DNA from: Bifidobacterium sp. ESL0704
GTDB taxonomy: Bacteria; Actinomycetota; Actinomycetes; Actinomycetales; Bifidobacteriaceae
Reading direction: 5' to 3'
Length of the DNA stretch: 64,000 nt
Assembly: GCF_029392075.1 (NCBI RefSeq)
Contig: NZ_CP113929.1
Span: 806,001-870,000, forward strand
Positions within the stretch are counted from its first letter, which is position 1; the number at the start of each line of letters is the position of its first letter. The translations under genes were made by a program, and so were the position numbers. The notes under the pieces are model-generated. The model was not told the DNA's origin. It saw nothing but the letters and a program-made list of their open reading frames with translations, and ran no database searches. Below, piece after piece: positions 37,721 through 45,833 of the stretch.

Positions 37721-38689
37721 ATGACTGTGCAAGCTCAGAAGAATAATCAGCAGGCCGCCGCAGGCAAAGGGCCGGGCGATGGAGGAATCAGGGCGAAGGA
37801 GCATCAGACCCGATTGATGGTCACGGTGGGGCTGACCTTGACGATTTTCGTCGTCGAGGTCATTGGTGCGGCCATCACCGGATCGCTGGCGTTGCTGGTC
37901 GATTGCGCCCATATGCTTACGGATGTCGCGGTGCTTACCGCCTCCACCATCACGGCCGTGCTGATGCGCAGAAAACCCGACAAAGAGCGTACTTGGGGCT
38001 GGGCCAGACTGGAGCCGATCACCGCGGGTCTGGGTGCGCTGATATTGATGGCCGTAGGCGTTTACGCCTTGGTCGAAGCGGTTCTGCGTCTGGCCGGTGT
38101 CTCCGGTGACGAGGTCCAAAACGTGGGGATGCTGCTGGGATTCGGCATTCTGGGTTTGGTGTTCAACGTGATTTCCGTTCTTGTGCTTTCCGGCCAGCAC
38201 AAGGACAACATGAACATGCGCGCCGCTTTCCTGGAGACCATGAACGATGCGCTTGGTTCATGTACCGTCGTGATCTCCGCCATCGTCATCATGACCACCG
38301 GCTGGCATGGTTTCGATGCGCTCGCCGGTGCGGTTATAGCCTTGCTGATCGTACCCAGGGCTTTTGTGCTGATGAAGAATGCCGTCAAGGTGCTGCTCGA
38401 GGAGACGCCGGAAGGCCTTGATCTGGACGAGGTGCGCAACCATATGAAAAGCGTCGACCACGTCATCGACGTCCACGATGTGCATGCTTCGACCGTAGCG
38501 ACCGGCATGCCGATTCTCACCGCACACGTCGTGGTGGAGCCGGGTCTGACGATGGAGCAGGGTGCCGACATTCTGCGCCATCTGCACACCTGTCTGACCG
38601 ATCATTTCTCGGTTTCGATTCCTCACACCACCTTCCAGCTGGAGCCGCAGGGCTTCAGCCGTTCCCAAAGCGAGGAAATCCATCGCTGA
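37721..38689 (+). CDS. Cation diffusion facilitator family transporter
   Basis: A 322-residue CDF membrane protein exporting divalent metal against protons. Six hydrophobic segments span roughly residues 28-205, and the soluble C-terminal metal-sensing domain follows. The first metal pair, HxxxD, is intact in VDCAHMLTDVAVL. The second pair, normally HxxxD (as in AYLHVLGDALGS), reads FLETMNDALGS, so the first ligand is Glu instead of His. The C-terminal domain shows VIDVHDVHASTV. The H-D/E-D site could shift metal preference away from zinc; this is inference. Confidence 0.88.
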   Translation: MTVQAQKNNQQAAAGKGPGDGGIRAKEHQTRLMVTVGLTLTIFVVEVIGAAITGSLALLVDCAHMLTDVAVLTASTITAVLMRRKPDKERTWGWARLEPITAGLGALILMAVGVYALVEAVLRLAGVSGDEVQNVGMLLGFGILGLVFNVISVLVLSGQHKDNMNMRAAFLETMNDALGSCTVVISAIVIMTTGWHGFDALAGAVIALLIVPRAFVLMKNAVKVLLEETPEGLDLDEVRNHMKSVDHVIDVHDVHASTVATGMPILTAHVVVEPGLTMEQGADILRHLHTCLTDHFSVSIPHTTFQLEPQGFSRSQSEEIHR

Positions 38690-38915
38690 ACGGGATGAGA
38701 TCGTGTTCTTTCATGGCAAACGGCACATCTGAATGTGTGTGCTGGGCTCTGTGGTTCGGGCGTATGGGTCGTAGGAGTTGCATGGAGAAAGCGACAGCGG
38801 TGCCGCGTGCTGTGGAATCTGATGTCTCCCGGGGGCCTACGATTCGCCTGCTGAAACACGGGTGCCGGTATGCGCATTGACTGCGATGCCAGCATCTTGC
38901 TCGATGGGCACTTGT

Positions 38916-39641
38916 TCAGATCTTGCGCAGGACCGTGACGACCTTGCCCATCACCTTGGCATACGTGCCGTCGATGGGGGAGTAGGACGGGTTGTGCGGC
39001 ATCAGCCAAACGTGGCCGTGATCTTTCTGGAAGGTCTTGACCGTGGCCTCGCCGTCGAGCAAAGCGGCCACGATATCGCCGTTTTCCGCCGTCTCCTGTT
39101 CGCGCACCACCACGAAGTCGCCGTCGCAGATGGCTGCGTCTATCATCGAATCTCCGTGGACCTCGAGCATGAAGAGATTGCCGTTGCCGGTGAGCCGTTC
39201 CGGCAATCTCATCACGTCGTCGACATGCTGTTCCGCGGTGATGGGGGTGCCTGCCGCGATACGACCCACCAAGGGAATATCGTGCGACTGGGCGATGGCC
39301 TCGTCGGCATCGTCGCCGGAGCTGAATGGCAGCACCCTGGAGGCGTGGCTGCTCTCACTGGTATTGGATTGTGCTTCCACCAATTCGATGGCCCGGCCTT
39401 TGTTGGCGTTCATCCTGATATAGCCCTTGCCTTCAAGGACCTCAAGCTGGTGCTTGACCGAAGAAGGGCTCCTCAGCCCCGCTTGTTCGCCTATCTCGCG
39501 GAAGGAGGGGGCGAAGCCATACCGGGAGACATGATTGCGCACTGCATCCAATACTTTGCGTTGCCTGTCCGTCAACGGCTGGTTCGGCGCGGCCTGGGTG
39601 AAGTCGCCATGTGGATTATGGATAGGTGGAAGGGTGCTCAC
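38916..39641 (-). CDS. lexA: SOS response repressor LexA
   Basis: LexA represses DNA-damage genes until RecA-triggered self-cleavage. The winged-helix domain reads LTDRQRKVLDAVRNHV, then GFAPSFREIGEQAGL. The cleavage site is A130-G131 in GRIAAGTPI, and the catalytic pair is S165 (HGDSMID) and K202 (ATVKTFQK). Length is 241 residues from the GTG at 39641, which is chosen because AAAGGA lies 6 bases upstream; the frame extends further without a ribosome site. It is divergent from the LysM gene, with several LexA-box-like sites between them. Confidence 0.96.
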   Translation of the reverse strand: MSTLPPIHNPHGDFTQAAPNQPLTDRQRKVLDAVRNHVSRYGFAPSFREIGEQAGLRSPSSVKHQLEVLEGKGYIRMNANKGRAIELVEAQSNTSESSHASRVLPFSSGDDADEAIAQSHDIPLVGRIAAGTPITAEQHVDDVMRLPERLTGNGNLFMLEVHGDSMIDAAICDGDFVVVREQETAENGDIVAALLDGEATVKTFQKDHGHVWLMPHNPSYSPIDGTYAKVMGKVVTVLRKI

Positions 39642-39695
39642 GGTAATTCCTTTCGGCATTTGACTTATAGCATAACTCATGTTTCCCAATAAATC

Positions 39696-39707
39696 AAACA
39701 GATGTTC
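39696..39707. promoter_or_regulatory. LexA-box-like site 1
   Basis: AAACAGATGTTC on the plus strand corresponds to GAACATCTGTTT on the other strand, one mismatch from the GAAC-N4-GTTC core recognised by Gram-positive LexA. It lies closest to lexA. Confidence 0.5.
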
Positions 39708-39727
39708 GATTCGGGCTTGCTTTTTTC

Positions 39728-39739
39728 GAACAAGTGTGC
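39728..39739. promoter_or_regulatory. LexA-box-like site 2
   Basis: GAACAAGTGTGC has one mismatch to the GAAC-N4-GTTC core. It lies 19 bases before the perfect site. Confidence 0.4.
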
Positions 39740-39746
39740 CAATATA

Positions 39747-39758
39747 GAACAAACGTTC
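39747..39758. promoter_or_regulatory. LexA box, perfect core
   Basis: GAACAAACGTTC followed by G matches the Gram-positive SOS box core GAAC-N4-GTTC exactly. It is 31 bases before the LysM gene start and about 105 bases before lexA, so it can serve both. Confidence 0.75.
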
Positions 39759-39762
39759 GTTG

Positions 39763-39774
39763 GTACAAATGTTC
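39763..39774. promoter_or_regulatory. LexA-box-like site 4
   Basis: GTACAAATGTTC has one mismatch to the core. It sits just ahead of the LysM gene's ribosome site, where binding would block transcription or initiation. Confidence 0.45.
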
Positions 39775-39789
39775 GAAGGAGTGCAGAGG

Positions 39790-40122
39790 ATGAGTGTGCA
39801 AGCAAGTAATTCCCAAGCCCGCAATGCCGCCAAGCGTCATCGTGTCTCGCGCAACAGGGTTGTTGCGGCGCTCGTGTTCGCCGTCGTGGTGTTCTTCGCC
39901 TGGCAGGTGATTGCCCCGCATATCGCCAATTCGGCCACGGGCGATGCCAATGTCGTCAGCTATACGGTTCGTCCCGGCGATACCTTGTGGTCGTACGCCC
40001 GTCAGATTACGCCGGAAAACAAGAATGTGGGAGACACGGTCGTCGAGATCATGGATATGAATCAGCTTGATTCGGCTCAGCTGCAGCCGGGTCAGCGGAT
40101 TGTGGTGCCTGAAGAGTCCTAG
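39790..40122 (+). CDS. Small LysM-domain membrane protein, probable SOS division inhibitor
   Basis: A 110-residue protein with a basic cytoplasmic end, one transmembrane segment (about residues 24-46, VVAALVFAVVVFFAWQVI), and a LysM domain (about 64-107, SYTVRPGDTLWSYARQI to LQPGQRIVV). This layout and the position divergent from lexA match Bacillus YneA, Corynebacterium DivS and Mycobacterium Rv2719c, which restrain division during DNA damage. Sequence similarity outside LysM is not claimed. The start at 39790 has AGGAG upstream. LexA control is supported by the sites at 39747 and 39763. nrdR follows, as in mycobacteria. Confidence 0.8.
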   Translation: MSVQASNSQARNAAKRHRVSRNRVVAALVFAVVVFFAWQVIAPHIANSATGDANVVSYTVRPGDTLWSYARQITPENKNVGDTVVEIMDMNQLDSAQLQPGQRIVVPEES

Positions 40123-40302
40123 GCCGTGCGGGGCGTCGTTTCCTGTTGCCCGGGATCAGGCGTTGTGCGCCGATGACAATATGGTTCGTGACATATCCGG
40201 TTGAATGGGCCGCTCTGTCCTCTGCTCAGCGGACGATATCAATCAGAACGCATCGAAGCGTCTAGACACACCGTTTTCCCGGCCTGTGGATAGGGTATCA
40301 GT

Positions 40303-40764
40303 ATGCATTGTCCTTTCTGCCAGAATAATGATACTAAAGTCGTTGATACGCGTATCAGTGAAGACGGCCATTCCATCAGACGCAGGCGCGAATGCCCGGA
40401 GTGCGGGCGCAGGTTCACCACGGTGGAGACGACGATGCTTCTGGTGACGAAGCGTTCTGGCAATCTTGAGCCATTCGACCGTCAGAAAGTCATCGGTGGG
40501 GTGCGTAAGGCATGTCAGGGCAGGCCCATCGATGAAGACGCGCTGAAGCAGCTGGGGCAGCAGGTGGAAGAGGATCTGCGCAGTCAGGGGTTGGCGCAGG
40601 TCAAGTCGGAAGACATCGGCAAGGCCATCCTGAAGCCGTTGCGCGAACTTGATGAGGTGGCCTACCTGCGTTTTGCCAGCGTGTATCAGAATTTCAACGG
40701 ACTGACTGATTTCCAGAACGCCATCGACGAGCTGAGACAAGACAAGTCCTCTGCTGAACAATAA
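40303..40764 (+). CDS. nrdR: Transcriptional repressor NrdR
   Basis: NrdR senses ATP/dATP and represses ribonucleotide reductase operons. The zinc ribbon has Cys at 3 and 6 (MHCPFC) and at 31 and 34 (CPECGRRF). The ATP-cone domain begins with VVKR-like [25 protein letters not shown]. At 153 residues it is normal length. No NrdR boxes are expected at its own promoter, and no nrd genes are in the window. A 19-bp hairpin follows, shared with the convergent helicase. Confidence 0.96.
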   Translation: MHCPFCQNNDTKVVDTRISEDGHSIRRRRECPECGRRFTTVETTMLLVTKRSGNLEPFDRQKVIGGVRKACQGRPIDEDALKQLGQQVEEDLRSQGLAQVKSEDIGKAILKPLRELDEVAYLRFASVYQNFNGLTDFQNAIDELRQDKSSAEQ

Positions 40765-40788
40765 AGCGCCGGCAACGAAGATTGCTTC

Positions 40789-40836
40789 AATGGTACGGGT
40801 GGTTGAACTCCTATGATTTCAACCACCCGTACCATT
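40789..40836. terminator. Perfect 19-bp hairpin between convergent nrdR and helD
   Basis: AATGGTACGGGTGGTTGAA (40789-40807) pairs perfectly with 40818-40836 across a 10-base loop. It sits between convergent genes, with no T-tract. A bidirectional terminator is the likely function. Confidence 0.6.
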
Positions 40837-40959
40837 ATGACAGTGTGGGTTATGGCGCGTTGACGCCGGCAACAGGACAATTGCTACGGCAGTCTGATTG
40901 TCGCTCGGCGGTTTGCTCATGCAATGCGTCGAACAACGGCAACCGTGTCTTTCGCGCTG

Positions 40960-43296
40960 TCAGATGCCCAGCAGGTTCCTGTCGTTTTCGGTTTGGACGA
41001 TGACGAGGCGTTGGGTCGGGCGTGTCAGGGCGACATAGAGGTCGGCGGCCCCCGAAAGGCGAGATGGCGCGTCTTGGGCGATTGTTCCCGGTTGCACAAG
41101 AACCACTGCGTCGTATTCCAGGCCTTTGATCATCTGCGTGTCGCAGACGCTCAAAGGTGCGTCGCTGGGAGATTCGTCGAAGTCGGGATTCGCGCCGGTT
41201 GCGTTGTTCGAGTTGCCTATCTGCATGAGTTTCGTAGCGGTTGGTTGACCTTTAACGCTAACCAATCGACGATAAAGGTTTTGGCGTATCGTGGTGTTCA
41301 ATGAATCCGGGGCGATGACGGCAACGCGGCCTATCCCGTCATCGGAAATGAATTGTTCGACCAAGTCCAGCGCTTCGTCGCCAATGGTCTGCAGCATTCC
41401 GCTTTCGTTGTCGTCGACGTTTCCTCTGTTCGCTCGTTTGACCGAATCCGCCATCGTACGCACGCCTTTGGTGGTGGAGACATACAGCCCCTCGCGTTCT
41501 GCGAAACGTGTCGCCAGTTGCGAGACTTCCTGAGGATTTCTATAGTTGATGGTCAGCTCTTTGAGATCCCAGCCGTCGGCACCGAACAGGCGGTCCATGG
41601 TCTTCTCCCAGCGCCGGGTGCCGCCCAAAGCCGAGGTCTGTGCCACATCGCCCACGATGGTGAACGAGCGCGAGGGGCAGCGACGCATGAGCATTCGCCA
41701 GTCCATCGCCGTAAGCTCCTGGGCTTCGTCGACGACGATATGCCCGTAAGTCCATTCGCGGTCGGCTCCGGCCTTCTGGGCCACGGCCTCGGCGTCCAGG
41801 CCGTTGATGTTGTCGACCAGCATGGAGGAAGTCACGATGCCCGAGCCGATGCCGGCCTGAGCCAGCGTATCGCGGGCGAAGCGTTCCTCCTCCTCGCGCT
41901 TGGCTTGAGCCGCGGCTTCGCGCGCCGAGACCTTCGGGTCGGGGCCAAGCAGTTCCATGGCTTCGTCGAGAAGCGGGATGTCGGAAACGGTGAGCGGCGA
42001 ATGCTTCGGCCGGGTCAGCGCTTCGATGTCGGCGTCGGTGAGCCACGGCGCGAATCGTCGCAGTTGCGTTGGTTTGGCGAACATCTGATCGATCAGCCAT
42101 GGCGCGTTCATCGGCAACCAGGCGAGATTCAGCGTTTTGCGAATCTCGTCATGCATTTTCAGTTGCATTGCCACATCGGAGATTTCCGATTGCTCCGGTG
42201 TGTAATCGAGATTTTCGACGTACCGGTTGCGCATTGCGCTCAAGACGCTGCGCACAAAGGTCTTCCGGGCTTTGTTGTGAGGCGAACGGGTGCGTTTGGC
42301 GTCCTCGAGCGCACGTATTACGTCGGATTTGCGCATGGGAACGCTCATGCCGTTGATTCGCACGTTCGGCAGATGCTTCGGCACCCTTTCGCGTGCGGCG
42401 ACGGCGTTGGCGACGGCATTGGCCATGCGGGCCTCGCCTTTCAGCTGGGCGGCACGGGGGGTGTCCGATTTCTGGGCGACGAAGCCCGGGACCAGATCGC
42501 CGATGGTGCGCGACACGACGCCGGTTTCGCCCAACGATGGGAGCACCTGATTGATATATCGCAGAAAAGCGGAACTCGGCCCCACGACGAGCACGCCGGA
42601 ACGTTCGAGCCTGCGACGATGGGTATAGAGCAGGTAGGCCGCACGGTGCAACGCCACGGCGGTCTTTCCGGTCCCAGGCCCGCCCTGTACCACGACGGCA
42701 CGATCCATAGGTGCGCGGATGATGCGGTCCTGCTCGCCTTGGATGGTGGCCACGATGTCGGTCATCTTGCCGGTGCGCTTGGAATTGAGTGAGGCGATCA
42801 ATGCCCCTTCGCCCGTCAGCGTCCCGGCCTGTTCGGCCTGACCGACCTGGCCGGAGTTGACGTCAAGCACTTCGTCCTCGATGCCGACCACCTTGCGGAA
42901 ATTCAATGTGATATGCCGGCGCATGACGATGTCGCCGTGATGGGAGGGCGTCGCCTCATAGAACGGTCGGGCCGCCTCGGCCCTCCAATCGGTCAGGATC
43001 GGTTCGTGACTGGCGCTCGAAAGTCCCATGCGTCCGATATAGCGTTTCTCGCCCTTGTCGCTGTCGATGCGGCCGAAAACGAGTCTGTCTTCGACGCCGC
43101 GCAACTGGGTGAGCCGGTTTTCATACATGGTGGCGAACGAGTCCCGTTCGGTGCGCATGGTCGGGGAACCGTGTGCACCGGCTGCACGGACCGTATCGAG
43201 GCGTGAACGGGTCTGGGTGCGCAGTGAATCCAACCGTTGATATGCACGATCCACCGCGTGCTGTTCTTCGTCGATTTGCGAGGAGTAGCTCGACAT
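40960..43296 (-). CDS. helD: UvrD/Rep-like superfamily 1 helicase, HelD-like
   Basis: A 778-residue SF1 ATPase. The N-terminal coiled-coil (QIDEEQHAVDRAYQRLDSLRTQ) is the feature of HelD, which binds RNA polymerase and releases it from stalled complexes. Walker A is QGGPGTGKTAVALH, Walker B is VVDEAQELT, and motif III is TIVGDVAQTSALGG. Motif V/VI includes MIKGLEYDAVVLV and the terminal YVALTRPTQRL. GGGGAA precedes the ATG. HelD and other UvrD/Rep helicases share most motifs; the N-terminal coiled coil makes HelD the best guess. Confidence 0.85.
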   Translation of the reverse strand: MSSYSSQIDEEQHAVDRAYQRLDSLRTQTRSRLDTVRAAGAHGSPTMRTERDSFATMYENRLTQLRGVEDRLVFGRIDSDKGEKRYIGRMGLSSASHEPILTDWRAEAARPFYEATPSHHGDIVMRRHITLNFRKVVGIEDEVLDVNSGQVGQAEQAGTLTGEGALIASLNSKRTGKMTDIVATIQGEQDRIIRAPMDRAVVVQGGPGTGKTAVALHRAAYLLYTHRRRLERSGVLVVGPSSAFLRYINQVLPSLGETGVVSRTIGDLVPGFVAQKSDTPRAAQLKGEARMANAVANAVAARERVPKHLPNVRINGMSVPMRKSDVIRALEDAKRTRSPHNKARKTFVRSVLSAMRNRYVENLDYTPEQSEISDVAMQLKMHDEIRKTLNLAWLPMNAPWLIDQMFAKPTQLRRFAPWLTDADIEALTRPKHSPLTVSDIPLLDEAMELLGPDPKVSAREAAAQAKREEEERFARDTLAQAGIGSGIVTSSMLVDNINGLDAEAVAQKAGADREWTYGHIVVDEAQELTAMDWRMLMRRCPSRSFTIVGDVAQTSALGGTRRWEKTMDRLFGADGWDLKELTINYRNPQEVSQLATRFAEREGLYVSTTKGVRTMADSVKRANRGNVDDNESGMLQTIGDEALDLVEQFISDDGIGRVAVIAPDSLNTTIRQNLYRRLVSVKGQPTATKLMQIGNSNNATGANPDFDESPSDAPLSVCDTQMIKGLEYDAVVLVQPGTIAQDAPSRLSGAADLYVALTRPTQRLVIVQTENDRNLLGI

Positions 43297-43704
43297 CTAT
43301 AGGTTCCCCTTTATCCGGGCAGTTCCGGTTGTGTTGGTTGCTTGAAAACTCGAATTAACGATTCTAGTCTGTGCTCCCTATTTCCGTGGGGGCGATTGTG
43401 CTGTTGGGAAATGAGCTCTGGCCTGTGAGGATTGTGCCGTCAAACCCGTCCGGGGATGAAGCGGCCGGCCCGGGGATGATGGCTCGACCGCGATGGTGCG
43501 CCTAACGCCGTACTCGGCAGGGCGAAGCGTCAAAGCCTCCTTTGGCGACGGCAGAAATCTGTAAAGCCGGTGCTGCGTGATTATTTTTGAAGAAAAAATG
43601 AGTTTTTTGCGTTTTTGTGGGGAAGAATGGTGATAAGTGGGGTAAAGTGGTGAGCTAGTGTAAGACTGAGCACAAAAGTTGGTAAATTCGAATAAGGAGG
43701 CGGA
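43297..43704. other. Divergent helD-mraZ intergenic region
   Basis: Apart from the MraZ operator, no gene is supported here. A minus-strand frame, 43378-43830, overlaps mraZ and has no family resemblance. A long A/T-rich tract (GAAGAAAAAATGAG and a following TTTTTTG) near 43590-43615 may hold promoter elements. Confidence 0.5.
43618..43652 (+). promoter_or_regulatory. MraZ operator: four TGGKG repeats at 10-bp spacing
   Basis: TGGGG at 43618, TGGTG at 43628, TGGGG at 43638 and TGGTG at 43648 repeat every 10 bases, each separated by an A/G-rich 5-base spacer. MraZ operators in other bacteria are tandem TGGGN repeats with 5-nt spacers. The array lies about 50 bases before mraZ, fitting autoregulation of the dcw cluster. 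Confidence 0.7.
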
Positions 43705-44316
43705 ATGGCGGGACCAAACGACAACCCCATCAATGACAAACCGTCTTCTGTTTCCTCGAACCCTGCTATTGCTCCCACGGATGCCGCCATCGCTTGCGTT
43801 CCTGCGGATTGCGCAACCTCGTCGATGCATACGCCCGCGATGGCCGAAGGCGTCGCGGTGCCGAATTTTCCAAACGAACCATTACTGCTCGGCACGTACA
43901 CCCCGAAAATCGACCGGAAAGGGCGTATGGCCTTGCCTGCCAAGATGCGCGCGCAACTCGGTGCGGGCATGGTGATGGCCCGCGGTCAGGAAAAGTGCGT
44001 ATATCTGTTGCCGCAGAACGAATTTCGTCGTATAACAGCGCGTATCCAGCGTGCCTCGATGGGCAACAAGGCGACCAGAAGCTACCTGCGCGTCTTCCTT
44101 TCCGGCGCTGTGGAAAGTGAGCCGGACAAGCAGGGTCGCGTTTTGGTGCCGCAGACCTTGCGCAGCTACGCAGGTCTGGGTGACGACATCGTGGTGATCG
44201 GCGTGGGCACGCGTGCCGAAATCTGGAACAAGGAATCCTGGGACGCCTATCTTGCCGATCAGGAGGAAGGCTATTCCGACATAGCCGATGACGTATTGCC
44301 GGCGATGGAATGGTGA
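43705..44316 (+). CDS. mraZ: Transcriptional regulator MraZ, with N-terminal extension
   Basis: MraZ is a SpoVT-AbrB-fold repressor controlling the division and wall cluster. The core, about residues 60-203, contains two such repeats: LLGTYTPKIDRKGRMALPAKMRA and the later GRVLVPQTLRSYA. About 60 residues precede the core, rich in Pro, Ala and Ser (PSSVSSNPAIAPTDAAIACVP); E. coli MraZ starts directly at the core. The extension is supported by a strong AAGGAGGCGG before the ATG, so it is probably translated. Its role is unknown. Confidence 0.88.
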   Translation: MAGPNDNPINDKPSSVSSNPAIAPTDAAIACVPADCATSSMHTPAMAEGVAVPNFPNEPLLLGTYTPKIDRKGRMALPAKMRAQLGAGMVMARGQEKCVYLLPQNEFRRITARIQRASMGNKATRSYLRVFLSGAVESEPDKQGRVLVPQTLRSYAGLGDDIVVIGVGTRAEIWNKESWDAYLADQEEGYSDIADDVLPAMEW

Positions 44317-45386
44317 TGGGCGAGATGACTGATTTGACCAACATCCATACCCCAGTTCTGCTCGACGAATGCGTCCGGCTTGTCACGCCTGCGCTACAAA
44401 AGCCCGGAGCCGTCGTGGTCGATTGCACGCTTGGTCTGGCAGGGCATGCGACCGCGTTTTTGAAGGCCGCCCCGAACGCCCGGCTCATCGGTATCGACCG
44501 TGACTCCGAAGCGCTGGGAATGGCCCGCGAACGCATGAAGGAAGAAGGGCTCGAAGCCCGGTTCACCCCGGTTCATGCGGCGTTCGACGAATTCGACAGC
44601 GTACTCGAAGATCTTGGATTGAGGCGTGTGGATGCCGCCTTTATGGATCTGGGACTTTCCAGCCTTCAGATCGATGAGACCGACCGCGGGTTCTCCTATT
44701 CTCACGATGCCCCGCTGGACATGCGCATGGACACCAGCCAAAGCCTCGACGCCGCGCGGATTCTGGCCGAATACTCGCAAGACGAGCTTGTCCGGATTTT
44801 CCGTGAGTACGGGCAGGAACGCTTCTCCAAACCGATTGCCCGCGCCATCGTCCGGCAACGCGACAAGGAACCTCTGACAACCTCGCGCCAGCTTGATGAA
44901 CTGGTCGACCGTGTCGTTCCCAAATCCCACCGTGCCAAGGGCAACCCCGCCAAGCGCGTCTTCCAGGCCCTGCGCATCGAGGTCAACGGTGAACTCGACA
45001 AACTCAAACGCACGCTGCCGCAGATAGCCAACAGGCTGGACCTCGGCGGCAGGCTGGTTGTCGAATCCTACCATTCGTTGGAGGATCGTACGGTCAAGAC
45101 GTTCATGGCCCAGGGGCTCAACATCGATGCGCCGGTCGATCTGCCCGTGGTTCCTGCAGACGCACAGCCGTTCTTCAGTGAATTGACCCGAGGAGCGTTG
45201 AAGGCCGACGAGGCCGAAATCGAGCGTAATCCGCGTTCCGCCCCCGTCAGGTTGCGCGGGGTGGAGCTGAGCCGGGAGATACCGGAGCGTTGGCGCACCA
45301 GATTCGAGCATGACCAACGGCAGGATAGGGGCAAATATAGCCAAGACACCCGCAATCGGGACCATCGAGGGGAAAGGAGGAGATGA
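44316..45386 (+). CDS. rsmH: 16S rRNA m4C1402 methyltransferase RsmH
   Basis: RsmH (MraW) N4-methylates C1402 in the decoding site. The product starting at the ATG overlapping the mraZ stop is about 356 residues; an ATG at 44310 and one at 44325 are also possible. HTPVLLDECV opens the core. The SAM site reads VVDCTLGLAGHATAFL, and LIGIDRD and MDLGLSSLQ follow. The C-terminal SYHSLEDRTVKTFM is conserved. The order mraZ-rsmH-ftsL-ftsI is standard. Confidence 0.93.
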   Translation: MGEMTDLTNIHTPVLLDECVRLVTPALQKPGAVVVDCTLGLAGHATAFLKAAPNARLIGIDRDSEALGMARERMKEEGLEARFTPVHAAFDEFDSVLEDLGLRRVDAAFMDLGLSSLQIDETDRGFSYSHDAPLDMRMDTSQSLDAARILAEYSQDELVRIFREYGQERFSKPIARAIVRQRDKEPLTTSRQLDELVDRVVPKSHRAKGNPAKRVFQALRIEVNGELDKLKRTLPQIANRLDLGGRLVVESYHSLEDRTVKTFMAQGLNIDAPVDLPVVPADAQPFFSELTRGALKADEAEIERNPRSAPVRLRGVELSREIPERWRTRFEHDQRQDRGKYSQDTRNRDHRGERRR

Positions 45387-45832
45387 TGAGCGCGTCAACA
45401 GCCAGATCAGTTCGTTCCCATGTCGCACCGGCCGGGCGTGACGACGAGAGCCGCACGGCGTATGCCCGTCCGCGGCTTCAGGTTGTTGCCGGAGGCAAAG
45501 GCAAACAGGAAAGCGGCAACGCGGCTTCCGAGATTTTCGGCCGCATCAAAACCGTTTCGGTGGTTCACGTCATCATCTCCGTGGTCTTTCTTTTTGCCGC
45601 ACTGCTTGGCTCTTTGGCATTGCGCACCCAAATGGTGCAGGATTCCTTCGAAGCGGCACAGGTGCAGTCCAACATCAGCAAGCTCAATCAGGACGTCGAA
45701 GACGACCAGGCCCAGCTTGACGGCTTGCAGGCGAGCCTTCCCGACCGAGCCCAGAAGATGGGCATGGTGCCCCAGTCCGGTCCGTTGTCAATAGATCTTC
45801 AAGGCTACCAACCCAAGGATAAGGGTCAGTGA
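45383..45832 (+). CDS. ftsL: FtsL-like division protein
   Basis: A 149-residue bitopic membrane protein. A transmembrane segment at about residues 58-80 (VVHVIISVVFLFAALLGSLAL) follows a basic cytoplasmic stretch and precedes a short extracytoplasmic coiled coil (VQSNISKLNQDVEDDQAQLDGL). FtsL forms a complex with FtsQ and FtsB that activates FtsWI. The family is poorly conserved; identity rests on topology and position between rsmH and ftsI. It overlaps the rsmH stop and stops 2 bases before ftsI. Confidence 0.8.
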   Translation: MMSASTARSVRSHVAPAGRDDESRTAYARPRLQVVAGGKGKQESGNAASEIFGRIKTVSVVHVIISVVFLFAALLGSLALRTQMVQDSFEAAQVQSNISKLNQDVEDDQAQLDGLQASLPDRAQKMGMVPQSGPLSIDLQGYQPKDKGQ

Positions 45833-45833
45833 T

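Noticed and set aside
43378..43830. Minus-strand ORF upstream of and overlapping mraZ
   Set aside because: It overlaps the MraZ operator and the start of mraZ, and its composition is not protein-like.
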